In this document: positions 35,147 through 44,101 of the stretch, piece by piece
Position numbering within the stretch: the stretch's first letter is position 1
Layout: the number at the start of each line of letters is the position of its first letter
From: Aquipuribacter nitratireducens
GTDB lineage: Bacteria; Actinomycetota; Actinomycetes; Actinomycetales; JBBAYJ01
Direction of reading: 5' to 3'
Length of the DNA stretch: 64,000 nucleotides
NCBI RefSeq assembly: GCF_037860835.1
Contig: NZ_JBBEOG010000001.1
Location: forward strand, 1 to 64,000
The notes under the pieces: model-generated
The model's database searches: none
What the model was told of the DNA's origin: nothing
What the model saw: the letters and a program-made list of their open reading frames with translations, nothing else
Program-made: the position numbers and the translations under genes

Positions 35147-35577
35147 GGGAGCCGCGCCCGTCCGCGGGTCCGCTGCGGTGGCTCGCCCCGTCCCCGGGAC
35201 GCCTCGCCGGGGCGCTCGTCGCCGCCGCGGCCACCGCGGCGCTCTGCTGGTTCGTCGGGGTCGGACCGGCGCGGGCGGCGGGACTGTGCGCCGCGGTCGC
35301 GCTGCTCGTCCTCGTGACGCGGTTCGAGGACTCCGCCGACGACTCGTGGCCCGCGCCCCCGGCCCCCCGCACGCGTCCCGGCCGGCAGGAGGCCGCCCTC
35401 GCGCTCCGGCAGCTCGAGGGCGCCCGCACCGACACCGGGGACCGGGCGCTCGTCGGCGAGCGCCTCGAGCGCCTCGAGCGCCTCGAGCGCCTCGGTCCGT
35501 TCGCGACGAGCGACACCACGCTCGCCGCCGACGTCCGCTCGGCGGTCGGCAGCCGCGACAGGAGGACCACGCCGTGA
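35143..35577 (+). CDS. Small two-helix membrane protein of the MoxR operon
   Basis: A 144-residue protein with two hydrophobic helices in residues about 17-60 and a charged C-terminal half. Four identical 9-bp units GAGCGCCTC (35458-35493) encode LERLERLERL, a short heptad-like coil. It is joined to both neighbours by GTGA overlaps. Equivalent small membrane genes are common in this operon type, but I cannot name a family. Confidence 0.75.
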   Translation: MREPRPSAGPLRWLAPSPGRLAGALVAAAATAALCWFVGVGPARAAGLCAAVALLVLVTRFEDSADDSWPAPPAPRTRPGRQEAALALRQLEGARTDTGDRALVGERLERLERLERLGPFATSDTTLAADVRSAVGSRDRRTTP

Positions 35578-36578
35578 CCACCGACACCGGCTCCGCGGAC
35601 GACCGGGCGCTGCCCGCGGCGGAGGTCACCCGGCTCGCGGGCGCGGTCCTCGACGCCGTCGGCACCGCCGTCGTCGGCATGCGGGACCCCCTGCGGCTCG
35701 CGCTCGCCGCGGTCCTCGCCGGCGGGCACGTGCTGTTCGAGGACGTGCCCGGTCTCGGCAAGACGCTCGCCGCGCGCAGCCTCGCCGCCGCGCTCGGTCT
35801 CCGCTTCGCACGGCTCCAGTGCACCCCGGACCTGCTGCCGTCCGACGTCACCGGCGCCTACGTCTACGACCCCGCGACCCACGAGTTCGTGTTCCGGCCC
35901 GGTCCCGTGTTCACGGGGCTCCTGCTCGCCGACGAGGTCAACCGGACGTCGCCGAAGACCCAGGCCGCGCTCCTCGAGGCGATGCAGGAGGGGCAGGTCA
36001 CCGTCGAGGGCACGACCACCCCGCTGCCGCGCCCGTTCCACGTGCTCGCGACGGCGAACCCCGTCGAGTACGAAGGCACGTACCCGCTGCCGGAGGCGCA
36101 GCTCGACCGGTTCCTCGTCCGCCTCGCCGTCGGGTACCCCACGACCGCGCACGAGACCGACGTCCTCCTGCGCCGGGTCCGGCGCCGGCAGGAGGCCGTC
36201 GACGTCGCGCAGGTCGTCGACGCCGCCACCGTCCGCCGCATGCAGGCCGGCGTGGAGGCCGTCGACGTCGACCCCGACGTGGCGGCCTACTGCGTCGCCC
36301 TCGCCGCGGCGACCCGCGCCCACTCCGCCGTGGAGGTCGGCGCCTCCCCGCGCGGCAGCCTCGGGCTCCTGCTCGTCGCCCGCGCGCTCGCCGTGCTCGG
36401 CGGCCGCACCGTCGTGCTGCCGGAGGACGTGAAGACGGCCGCGCCCGCCGTCCTCGAGCACCGGCTCACCCTGGGCGTGCAGACGTGGAGCGGGACCGTG
36501 GGCCCCGCCGACGTCGTCCGGGACGTGCTCGCCGCCGTACCCGCCCCGGCGACGGTCCCTGCCGCGTCGCGGCGCTGA
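35574..36578 (+). CDS. MoxR family AAA+ ATPase
   Basis: A 334-residue AAA+ ATPase. Walker A is DVPGLGKT (57-64), Walker B LLLADEVNR, sensor 1 LATANPVEYEG and the MoxR hallmark TYPLPEAQLDRF follow. MoxR ATPases act as chaperones for partner proteins with von-Willebrand-like or DUF58 domains, and the next gene is such a partner. GTG 35574 overlaps the preceding stop. Confidence 0.95.
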   Translation: MTTDTGSADDRALPAAEVTRLAGAVLDAVGTAVVGMRDPLRLALAAVLAGGHVLFEDVPGLGKTLAARSLAAALGLRFARLQCTPDLLPSDVTGAYVYDPATHEFVFRPGPVFTGLLLADEVNRTSPKTQAALLEAMQEGQVTVEGTTTPLPRPFHVLATANPVEYEGTYPLPEAQLDRFLVRLAVGYPTTAHETDVLLRRVRRRQEAVDVAQVVDAATVRRMQAGVEAVDVDPDVAAYCVALAAATRAHSAVEVGASPRGSLGLLLVARALAVLGGRTVVLPEDVKTAAPAVLEHRLTLGVQTWSGTVGPADVVRDVLAAVPAPATVPAASRR

Positions 36579-36585
36579 GTCCGAC

Positions 36586-37917
36586 GTGACCGGGGCGGAG
36601 GCGACCTGGCGGGCGACGGCCGCACTGCGTCGTGCCCTCGTGCTCGGCGTCGGGGGCCTCGCCGGCGGACTCGCCCTCGGCCTGCCCGAGCTCGCCGTCC
36701 TCTCCGTCCCGTTCCTCCTCCACGGGGCGCTCGCCCTGCGACCACGGCCCCGGGTCGCGGCGGCCGTCGTCGTGCACGCGCCCCGGACCGCGGCGGTCGA
36801 CGAACCCGTCGACGTCGCGCTCACGGTGCCCGCGGCGCCCGGTGGCGACCTCGCCGTCGTGCGGACCCCGGACGGGCCCCTCGCCCTCGCCCTGCCCGAG
36901 CGGGGCGCCCGGCGGCTCACGAGCAGCGTCGTCCCGACGACCTGGGGCCGTCGCACCCTCGCCCGGGCGGACACGCTGCTCGCCGCCGCCGACGCCCACC
37001 TGCTCGTGGGTCCGACCCAGGGGCAGGTCCGCGACGTCCTCGTCGTGCCCGCCGTGCCGCCCGCCGCGGCCGGTCCCCTCCCGCCGCACGCGACGACCGT
37101 CGTCGGGGCCCACCGCACCCGCCGCACCGGGGACGGCAGCGACCTCCACACCGTCGACGCGTTCCGGCCCGGGGACCGGCTGCGCCACGTCGACTGGAAG
37201 GCCACGGCTCGACGCGGCCAGCACCCGGGCGGCCTGCGCCTCCACGTGCGCCGGACCTCGGTCGACGCCGACGGGGACGTCGTCCTCCTCCTCGACACCC
37301 GCGGCGACCTCGGCACCGACGTCGCCACCTGGTCCGTGCCCGCGGTCCTCCAGGGCGGTGCCGTCGCACCGGGCAGCAGCCTCGACCTCACCGTGACGAC
37401 CGCGGCAGGGCTGGCTGCGGCGCACCTCGAGGCGGGGGACCGCGTCGGCACCGTCGACCTCACCGTCCCCGCCGCGTCCGTCCGGCGGGGCGCCGGCCGG
37501 CGGCACCTGCGGCGACTGCGGGCCGCGCTCGCCGGCACGGCCGCGAGCGGCACCGCGGTCGGCGGACGGGCCGGGTACGCGGGCGGGCCGCTGCCGAGGC
37601 GGCTCCTCGAGCAGGCGCCGGCGCGCGCGCTCGTCGTGCTCCTCTCCCCGTTCCTCGACGACCGGGTCGCCGACCTGGCCCTCGCGCTCGCCCGGCACGG
37701 CCGAGCCGTGGTCGGCGTCGACTGCCTGCCCGGCGGGCTGCGACCGGACCGGTCGTCGGCGCTCGGGCCCCTCGCGCTGCGCCTCGTGCTCGCGGAACGC
37801 GAGGCCCGGCTCGCGGCGCTCCGGGCAGCCGGCGTACCGGTCCTGGCCGCCGACGCCGACCTGCCCGCCGCGACCCGCCGACTGGTGCGCGACCGGATCC
37901 GCGCGGCGGCGCGATGA
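36586..37917 (+). CDS. DUF58 domain protein
   Basis: A 443-residue partner of MoxR. Two N-terminal membrane helices (about 15-50) precede a beta domain, then the DUF58 core motif FRPGDRLRHVDWKATAR, followed by a von-Willebrand-like segment (VVLLLDTRG). GTG 36586 is 7 bases after the moxR stop; the stop overlaps the next gene (ATGA). Likely a membrane complex with MoxR and DUF4129 proteins; specific role unknown. Confidence 0.92.
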   Translation: MTGAEATWRATAALRRALVLGVGGLAGGLALGLPELAVLSVPFLLHGALALRPRPRVAAAVVVHAPRTAAVDEPVDVALTVPAAPGGDLAVVRTPDGPLALALPERGARRLTSSVVPTTWGRRTLARADTLLAAADAHLLVGPTQGQVRDVLVVPAVPPAAAGPLPPHATTVVGAHRTRRTGDGSDLHTVDAFRPGDRLRHVDWKATARRGQHPGGLRLHVRRTSVDADGDVVLLLDTRGDLGTDVATWSVPAVLQGGAVAPGSSLDLTVTTAAGLAAAHLEAGDRVGTVDLTVPAASVRRGAGRRHLRRLRAALAGTAASGTAVGGRAGYAGGPLPRRLLEQAPARALVVLLSPFLDDRVADLALALARHGRAVVGVDCLPGGLRPDRSSALGPLALRLVLAEREARLAALRAAGVPVLAADADLPAATRRLVRDRIRAAAR

Positions 37918-38396
37918 GCGCCACCGGGTCCGAGCACACGACGCAGCGGGTGCCCGCGGGCACGGGGCCGCACGTGTCCGCGCTGCTCCCGCGCGGGGTG
38001 CTCGTCGCCGCCACGGTCCTCGCCGTGGCCGCTCAGGTCGTGGGTCGGGAGTGGCCGGGCGGCCCGCTGCCGGCGCTGGTCCCGGTCCTGCTCGCGCTCC
38101 TCCTCGCCGGCCGCCCCGGCCTGCCCCTCGGCACCCTCGTCGTCGGGGGTCCCGTCCTCCTGGCCCTCGTGGCGGGGGACGGCCTCACCGGCGGTGACGC
38201 CGCACGGGACAGCGTCACGCTGCTCGGCTGCCACCTCGCCCACCTCGCCGCCGCGCTCGCGGCGGTGCTCCCCGCGGGCACGCGCCTCGAGGTCGACGCC
38301 CTCGCGCCGACGTGGCGGCGGTTCCTCCTCGTGCAGGGAGTCGCCCAGGCGGTGCTCGTCCTGGCGGTGATCGTCGCGACCCTTCCCGTCGCCTGA
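37914..38396 (+). CDS. Hypothetical four-helix membrane protein
   Basis: A 160-residue protein with about four hydrophobic helices and short loops, ending the MoxR operon. The ATG lies inside the DUF58 stop codon, so it belongs to the operon. No family recognised. Confidence 0.75.
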   Translation: MSATGSEHTTQRVPAGTGPHVSALLPRGVLVAATVLAVAAQVVGREWPGGPLPALVPVLLALLLAGRPGLPLGTLVVGGPVLLALVAGDGLTGGDAARDSVTLLGCHLAHLAAALAAVLPAGTRLEVDALAPTWRRFLLVQGVAQAVLVLAVIVATLPVA

Positions 38397-38446
38397 ATCG
38401 TCCGTCGTCGTGCTGCGTCGGGAAGGCCCGGGCCGGAGGTCCTCCT

Positions 38447-39691
38447 GTGCGTCGTTACGCTCCACCGGTGAGCAGGACCCCCGGCTTCTCGACCCGCGCG
38501 ATCCACGTCGGCTCCGAGCCCGACCCGGCGACGGGCTCGGTGATCCCGCCGATCTACCAGACCTCCACCTACGCCCAGGACGGGGTGGGCGGGCTGCGCA
38601 CCGGACTCGGCGTGGGCTACGAGTACAGCCGCTCGGGCAACCCCACCCGCACGGCCTTCGAGAGCGCGTTCGCGGCGGTCGAGACGGCCGGGGAGGAGCC
38701 GACCCGGGCCCTGTCCTTCGCGTCCGGTCTCGCCGCGGAGGACGCCGTCGTCCGCACCCTCACCCGGCCCGGGGACCACGTCGTGCTGCCCGGCGACGCC
38801 TACGGCGGCACGTACCGGCTCTTCGCCCGCGTCGCCGAGCCGTGGGGCGTCGCGTTCGACACCGCGCCGAGCAGCGACGTCGACGCCGTCCGCGCCGCCG
38901 TGCAGCCCGGCCGCACCCGGTTCGTGTGGGTCGAGACCCCGACGAACCCGCTGCTCGGGATCACCGACATCGCCGCCGTCGCCGCGGTCGCCCACGAGGC
39001 GGGCGCGCTGCTCGTCGTCGACAACACCTTCGCGACGCCGTACCTGCAGAACCCCCTCGAGCTCGGCGCCGACGTCGTCGTCCACTCGACGACGAAGTAC
39101 GTCGGCGGGCACAGCGACGTCGTCGGCGGCGCCCTCGTCGTCCGCGCCGCCGGCGCCGCCGGGGCGGTCACCGACCCGCACACGAGCGAGCCGCTCGCGG
39201 ACCGGCTCGCGTGGCACCAGAACGCGATGGGCGCGGTGTCGGGGCCGTTCGACGCGTGGCTCACGCTGCGCGGCCTCAAGACCCTCGCGGTGCGGATGGA
39301 GCGGCACAGCGCCTCCGCCGCACAGGTCGCGCAGTTCCTCGTCGACCACCCGGCGGTGTCCGACGTGCTGTACCCGGGCCTGCCCGGCCACCCGGGCCAC
39401 GACGTCGCCGCGCGGCAGATGCGCCTGCCGGGCGGGATGGTGAGCTTCCGGCTGCGCCGCGGCCGCGACGCCGCCCTCAAGACGTGCGCCTCCACGGGCG
39501 TCTTCACCCTCGCCGAGAGCCTCGGTGGCATCGAGTCGCTCATCGAGCACCCGGGCGCCATGACGCACGCCTCCGTCGCGGGCTCGCCGCTGGAGGTGCC
39601 GGACGACCTCGTCCGGCTGTCGGTCGGGCTCGAGGACGTCGACGACCTCCTCGCCGACCTCGACGCGGCGCTCGCCGCCGCGTCGGCGTGA
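38447..39691 (+). CDS. Cystathionine gamma-synthase/gamma-lyase family PLP enzyme
   Basis: A 414-residue trans-sulfuration enzyme. The opening FSTRAIHVG, PPIYQTSTY, YEYSRSGNPTR and the PLP-lysine motif HSTTKYVGGHSD define the family; gamma-synthase and gamma-lyase cannot be separated by eye. With the cystathionine beta-synthase at 28304 it would complete homocysteine-to-cysteine conversion. I chose GTG 38447 because GGAGG (38435-38439) lies 7 bases before it; GTG 38468 is an alternative closer to the conserved start but has no ribosome-binding site. Confidence 0.93.
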   Translation: MRRYAPPVSRTPGFSTRAIHVGSEPDPATGSVIPPIYQTSTYAQDGVGGLRTGLGVGYEYSRSGNPTRTAFESAFAAVETAGEEPTRALSFASGLAAEDAVVRTLTRPGDHVVLPGDAYGGTYRLFARVAEPWGVAFDTAPSSDVDAVRAAVQPGRTRFVWVETPTNPLLGITDIAAVAAVAHEAGALLVVDNTFATPYLQNPLELGADVVVHSTTKYVGGHSDVVGGALVVRAAGAAGAVTDPHTSEPLADRLAWHQNAMGAVSGPFDAWLTLRGLKTLAVRMERHSASAAQVAQFLVDHPAVSDVLYPGLPGHPGHDVAARQMRLPGGMVSFRLRRGRDAALKTCASTGVFTLAESLGGIESLIEHPGAMTHASVAGSPLEVPDDLVRLSVGLEDVDDLLADLDAALAAASA

Positions 39692-39707
39692 GCGACCCGC
39701 GCCCCAC

Positions 39708-41108
39708 GTGACGTCCCTGCGGGTCTGCGTCGACGTCGGCTCGACGTGGACGAAGGGCCTCCTCGTGGACGTCGGCGACGGCAGCGGCGGCGACGGCGAC
39801 GGCGACGGTAGCCACGGCCCGGACCGGCTCCTGCCGACGCTCGACGCGGCCGACGGCGTGCTGCGGTCCCCGGGCGTCGTCGCGACCGCGCAGCACCGCA
39901 CGACCCTCGACACCGACGTCATGGACGGCGTCGCCGGTGTCGTCGCGCAGCTCGGGCACGCCGTCGGCGCGCACCCGGTGGCCTTCGGCCAGCCGCTCGT
40001 CTGCTCCTCCGCCGGGGGCGGGCTGCGGCTCGGGGTCGTCGGCTACGAGCGCGTGGTCACCGCCGAGGCCGCGCGCCGGGCCGCGGTGTCCGCCGGCGGC
40101 CGGGTCGTCCACCTCGCGTCGGGCCGGCTGCAGCCCGACGACGTCGCGGCGCTCGTCGCCGCACGGCCGGACGTCGTCGTCCTCACGGGAGGCACCGACG
40201 GCGGCGACGGCGAGGTGCTGCTCGCGAACGCGACCGCACTCGCCCCGGCGCTCGCGGCCGCCGGGCTCCCCGTCGTGCTCGCCGGCAACGCCGACGTCGC
40301 TCCCGAGGCCGAGGGGGCCCTCGCCGCGACCGGCGTGCGGGTCACCCGGGTGGGCAACGTGCTGCCCCGCATCGGCGACCTGCGGCCGGGACCCGCTCGG
40401 GCCGCCGTCCGGGAGGCGTTCCTCCGGCACGTCATCGGCGGTGAACGGCTGTCGCGCGGGCGGGGCTTCGACCGGCTCGTCCTCGCCGCCACCCCGGACG
40501 CCGTCCTCGCCGGCGTCGAGCAGCTCGCCCGCCGCTTCCCCGGCGGGGTCCTCGTCGTCGACGTCGGCGGCGCGACGACGGACGTGTACTCCGTGCTGTC
40601 CCAGCCCGCGGTCGACGCGGCCGACGACGACGTCGCCGGCACCGAGGGCGCGGCCCGGACCGTCGAGGGCGACCTCGGCATGCGGTGGTCCGCGCCCGGC
40701 GTCCTCGACGCCGCCGCCACGGAGCGGCTCGACGTGCCGCGCCTGCGGGACGACGCGGTCGTCGACGCCGTCGGGGCGCTCGCCGCGCGACCGGACCACG
40801 TGCCCGTCGACCCGGCCGGCGAGCACCTCGACACCGCCGTCGCCACTGGCGCCGCCGTCACCGCCGTCCGCCGGCACGCGCGCCCCGGCGCGCCCGGCGG
40901 GCCGGGCCGGCCGCTGCGCGACGTCGAGCTCCTCGTCGGCTCCGGCGGGGTGCTGCGCCACGGCGACGCCGCACGGGCGCGGGCCGTGCTCGGGGCGGTC
41001 CTCGACGACCACGCCGGCGCGTGGCACGTGCCCGACGCCGCGGTGCCCGTCGTCGACCGGGACTACGTCCTGTGCGCGCTCGGGCTGCTCGCCCTCGCCC
41101 GCGCCTGA
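39708..41108 (+). CDS. MutL/GlmL family protein (glutamate mutase-associated ATPase)
   Basis: A 466-residue protein of the actin-like ATPase fold. Motifs are CVDVGSTWTKGLLVD at the N-terminus and VVDVGGATTDVYSV in the second half. MutL proteins accompany the B12-dependent glutamate or ornithine/lysine aminomutases and probably maintain them, but neither mutase subunit is in the window. A Gly/Asp run (GDGSGGDGDGDGS) encoded by repeats at 39774-39811 interrupts the N-terminal domain. It follows the transsulfuration gene by 16 bp. Confidence 0.85.
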   Translation: MTSLRVCVDVGSTWTKGLLVDVGDGSGGDGDGDGSHGPDRLLPTLDAADGVLRSPGVVATAQHRTTLDTDVMDGVAGVVAQLGHAVGAHPVAFGQPLVCSSAGGGLRLGVVGYERVVTAEAARRAAVSAGGRVVHLASGRLQPDDVAALVAARPDVVVLTGGTDGGDGEVLLANATALAPALAAAGLPVVLAGNADVAPEAEGALAATGVRVTRVGNVLPRIGDLRPGPARAAVREAFLRHVIGGERLSRGRGFDRLVLAATPDAVLAGVEQLARRFPGGVLVVDVGGATTDVYSVLSQPAVDAADDDVAGTEGAARTVEGDLGMRWSAPGVLDAAATERLDVPRLRDDAVVDAVGALAARPDHVPVDPAGEHLDTAVATGAAVTAVRRHARPGAPGGPGRPLRDVELLVGSGGVLRHGDAARARAVLGAVLDDHAGAWHVPDAAVPVVDRDYVLCALGLLALARA

Positions 41109-41131
41109 CCGGCCCGGGCAGCCCGCCGGTC

Positions 41132-41137
41132 TATCGT
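41132..41137 (+). promoter_or_regulatory. Candidate -10 box of the glycopolymer operon
   Basis: TATCGT fits TANNNT and lies 22 bases before GTG 41160, leaving room for the ribosome-binding site GAGGAGG (41148-41154). Confidence 0.4.
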
Positions 41138-41159
41138 GGCCGGTCGTGAGGAGGGCGGA

Positions 41160-43019
41160 GTGACCAGCGAGCAGCAGGTCCGCCGCGGCAGCACGTTCGT
41201 GCGGTGGTGGACCGGGCCGACCAAGGCCGTCCTCGACGCCGTCGTCCTCGTGGGGTCGGTGCTCCTCACCATCACGGCCCGCCTCGACCTCACGATCGCG
41301 TCGACGATCGACCCGGTCGGGCTCACGTGGTACCTCGTCGCGGTCGTCGGCACCCTGCTGGCGGTCGGCACCGCCGTCGTCTACCGCGGGCAGTACCGGT
41401 ACGGCTCGTTCGAGGAGATCAGCGTCCTCGCCGTCGTCGTCGGCATGACCTCGGTCGTCGGGCTCGCCTTCGCCGTCCTCGGTCCGCAGCCGCGCGTCGT
41501 CCCACTGTCGGTGCCGGTCGTGTCGTCCGCCATCGCCCTCATCGGCATGGCGGGCCTGCGCTGGATCGGCCGGCGGGCCATCGACGCCCAGTCGGCGCCC
41601 GGCCGCGATACCGAGCGCGTCCTCGTGCTGGGCGCGGGCGAGAGCGGCTACCAGGTGATCCGGGCGATGCTCAAGGACCCGACGAGCCCGTTCCGGCCCG
41701 TCGGGCTCATCGACGACGACCCGGGCAAGCGGAACCTCCGCATCGAGGGCGTCCGCGTGCTCGGCACCACGGCACAGCTCGCGGACCTCGCCCGGCGCAC
41801 GAGCGCCACCACCGTCGTGCTCGCGGTCCGCACCGCCTCCGCGGCCGACGTCCGCCACCTCACGGCCACCAGCCGCGCGGCCGGCCTCCGGCTGCTGAGC
41901 GTGCCGTCGACCGAGCGGATGCTCGGCAGCCAGATCGAGCTCGGCGACATCCGCGCGCTCACGGTCGAGGACCTCCTCGGCCGGCACCAGATCTCCACCG
42001 ACGTCCACGAGATCGCCATGTACCTGACGGGCCGCCGGGTCCTCGTCACCGGCGCGGGCGGGTCCATCGGCTCCGAGCTGTGCCGGCAGATCCACGCCTT
42101 CCACCCCGCGGCGCTCGTCATGCTCGAGCGGGACGAGTCCGCGCTCCACGCCGTCCAGCTGAGCATCGAGGGGCACGCCCTGCTCGACGACGGCAACCTC
42201 GTGCTCGCCGACATCCGCGACCCCGACCGCCTCCGCGAGGTCTTCGCCGAGCACCGTCCGGACGTCGTCTTCCACGCCGCCGCGCTCAAGCACCTGCCGC
42301 TCGTCGAGGCCCACCCCGGCGAGGCCGTGCAGAGCAACGTGTGGGGCACCCTCAACGTGCTGCGGGCGGCGAAGGAGAGCGGCGTCGAGCGGTTCATCAA
42401 CATCTCGACCGACAAGGCCGCCGACCCCACGAGCGTCCTCGGGTGGTCGAAGCGGATCGCGGAGCGCCTCACGGCCGAGTTCGCCCGCGACGGCTCCCGC
42501 TACATGAGCGTGCGCTTCGGCAACGTGCTCGGCAGTCGCGGCTCCGTGCTCCACACGTTCGCCGACCAGGTCGCCCGCGGCGGGCCCGTCACCATCACCG
42601 ACCGCCGCGTCACCCGCTACTTCATGACCGTCCCCGAGGCGGTCGAGCTCGTCATCCAGTGCGGGGCCATCGGCGGCGCCGGGGAGAGCCTCGTCCTCGA
42701 CATGGGCGAGCCGGTCCTCATCGCCGAGATCGCCGCCCGCATCGCCGACCTCGCGGGCGCCACGGTCGAGGTCGTCGAGACGGGGCTGCGGCCGGGCGAG
42801 AAGCTCCACGAGGACTTGATCGGCGCCGAGGAGGTCGGGACCCGCCGGTCCCACCCCCTCATCACGCACGTGCCGGTGCCCCCCCTGCCGCCCGGCACGG
42901 TGACCGGGCTCGACCCGCACCGGCCCCGCGAGGAGGTGGTCGCCGCGCTTCGGTCGGTGTCGGAGCACGGCCTGCCCGGTGCCGCGGGCTCGCCCGGGCT
43001 GGAGGTCAGCGCGACGTGA
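41160..43019 (+). CDS. FlaA1/CapD-type nucleotide-sugar 4,6-dehydratase, membrane-bound
   Basis: A 619-residue enzyme. Four N-terminal helices (to about 135) lead to a nucleotide-binding module VLGAGESGYQVIRAM and then the catalytic short-chain dehydrogenase domain starting VTGAGGSIGSELCRQI (about 299). The active-site stretch ISTDKAADPTSVLGWSK is the WbpM/CapD type, which converts UDP-GlcNAc to a 4-keto-6-deoxy sugar, the precursor of QuiNAc, FucNAc or bacillosamine. GTG 41160 has GAGGAGG 5 bases before it. It opens a four-gene operon (41160-46152) with overlapping stops and starts. Confidence 0.93.
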   Translation: MTSEQQVRRGSTFVRWWTGPTKAVLDAVVLVGSVLLTITARLDLTIASTIDPVGLTWYLVAVVGTLLAVGTAVVYRGQYRYGSFEEISVLAVVVGMTSVVGLAFAVLGPQPRVVPLSVPVVSSAIALIGMAGLRWIGRRAIDAQSAPGRDTERVLVLGAGESGYQVIRAMLKDPTSPFRPVGLIDDDPGKRNLRIEGVRVLGTTAQLADLARRTSATTVVLAVRTASAADVRHLTATSRAAGLRLLSVPSTERMLGSQIELGDIRALTVEDLLGRHQISTDVHEIAMYLTGRRVLVTGAGGSIGSELCRQIHAFHPAALVMLERDESALHAVQLSIEGHALLDDGNLVLADIRDPDRLREVFAEHRPDVVFHAAALKHLPLVEAHPGEAVQSNVWGTLNVLRAAKESGVERFINISTDKAADPTSVLGWSKRIAERLTAEFARDGSRYMSVRFGNVLGSRGSVLHTFADQVARGGPVTITDRRVTRYFMTVPEAVELVIQCGAIGGAGESLVLDMGEPVLIAEIAARIADLAGATVEVVETGLRPGEKLHEDLIGAEEVGTRRSHPLITHVPVPPLPPGTVTGLDPHRPREEVVAALRSVSEHGLPGAAGSPGLEVSAT

Positions 43020-44083
43020 GCGGGCTCGTCCCCTCGCTCGGTCTCGGCCTGCTCGCGGCCGTCGTCACCGCCGCCCTGTGCCCGCTGCTGCCGGGGCTGC
43101 TGCGCCGCGCCCACCTCCTCGACGCCCCCGGCGACCGGTCGTCGCACACGGTCCCGACCCCGCGAGGCGGCGGGCTCGCCGTGCTCGCCGGCGCCGTGGT
43201 GGCAGCGGTGGCGGCGCTCGCCCTCGGTCCGGCCGTGCCGGTCCTCGCGGGCGGCTGGGTCCCGGCGCTCGCCGCGGTCGGGGTCGCCGCCGGCCTCATC
43301 GGCCTCGTCGACGACGCCCGCGGCCTGCCGCCGGGGCTCCGCGCGGTCCTCCAGCTCCTCGTCGGCACGGGTGCGGGGCTGCTCGTCGTCGCGCTCGACG
43401 GCGTCAGCTGGGTGTGGGTGCCGGTCGCGGCCGTCGCGCTCGCCGCGTACGTCAACGCCGTCAACTTCATGGACGGCCTCAACACGGTGACGGGCCTCCA
43501 CGCCGTCGTCACGGGCGTCGCCTTCGCCGTCATGGGCGTGGTCGCGGACGCCACCGGCCCGGCGGACACCGAGTGGCTGCTGCCGGCGGGGCTCGTCGTC
43601 GCCGGTGTCGGGCTCGGGTTCCTGCCGTTCAACGGGCTCTCGGGCGGGCCCGCCCGGCTGTTCCTCGGCGACGTCGGCTCCTACGGCCTCGGCGCGATGA
43701 TCGCGTTCCTCGCGGGCGCCGGCTTCCTCACCGGCCTGCCGCTGGAGATGGCGCTGGCCCCGCTCGTCGTGTGGCTCGCCGACACCGCGCACACCCTGGT
43801 CCTGCGCATGGCCGCGGGGGAGCGGTGGTACCTGCCGCACCGCACGCACGCCTACCAGCGCCTCACCGACGCCGGCTGGTCCCACCGCCAGGTCGGGGTC
43901 GCCGCCGCGGGGGCCACGGCGCTCGCCGCGGTCGTCGCCACGCTCGTCGCGCAGGACGCTCTCGTGTGGCGGCTCGTCGGCGCCGTCGCCCTCGTCCTGC
44001 TCGGCTGGGCGTGGGTCAAGCTGCCCGCGTGGCTCGGTCACCCCTCGCCCTGGGGCGCGGTCGCCCGCGCCCGGCGCGGCTGA
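43016..44083 (+). CDS. WecA/MraY-like polyprenyl-phosphate sugar-1-phosphate transferase
   Basis: A 355-residue membrane enzyme with about ten helices. The catalytic Asp motif is NAVNFMDGLN, with FLGDVGSYGLG and the sugar-recognition HRTHAYQRLT loop. Such enzymes start glycopolymer synthesis by moving a HexNAc-1-phosphate to undecaprenyl phosphate; the HRxHxYQRL loop is typical of those using QuiNAc/FucNAc-type donors, which suits the dehydratase upstream. GTG 43016 overlaps that gene's stop. Confidence 0.92.
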   Translation: MSGLVPSLGLGLLAAVVTAALCPLLPGLLRRAHLLDAPGDRSSHTVPTPRGGGLAVLAGAVVAAVAALALGPAVPVLAGGWVPALAAVGVAAGLIGLVDDARGLPPGLRAVLQLLVGTGAGLLVVALDGVSWVWVPVAAVALAAYVNAVNFMDGLNTVTGLHAVVTGVAFAVMGVVADATGPADTEWLLPAGLVVAGVGLGFLPFNGLSGGPARLFLGDVGSYGLGAMIAFLAGAGFLTGLPLEMALAPLVVWLADTAHTLVLRMAAGERWYLPHRTHAYQRLTDAGWSHRQVGVAAAGATALAAVVATLVAQDALVWRLVGAVALVLLGWAWVKLPAWLGHPSPWGAVARARRG

Positions 44084-44101
44084 GGGGTCGGGCCCGCCGC
44101 C

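Noticed and set aside
34424-38396. Defence system based on a MoxR AAA+ ATPase
   Set aside because: The DUF4129–MoxR–DUF58 arrangement is a common housekeeping-type actinobacterial operon; no effector nuclease or other defence partner is present.
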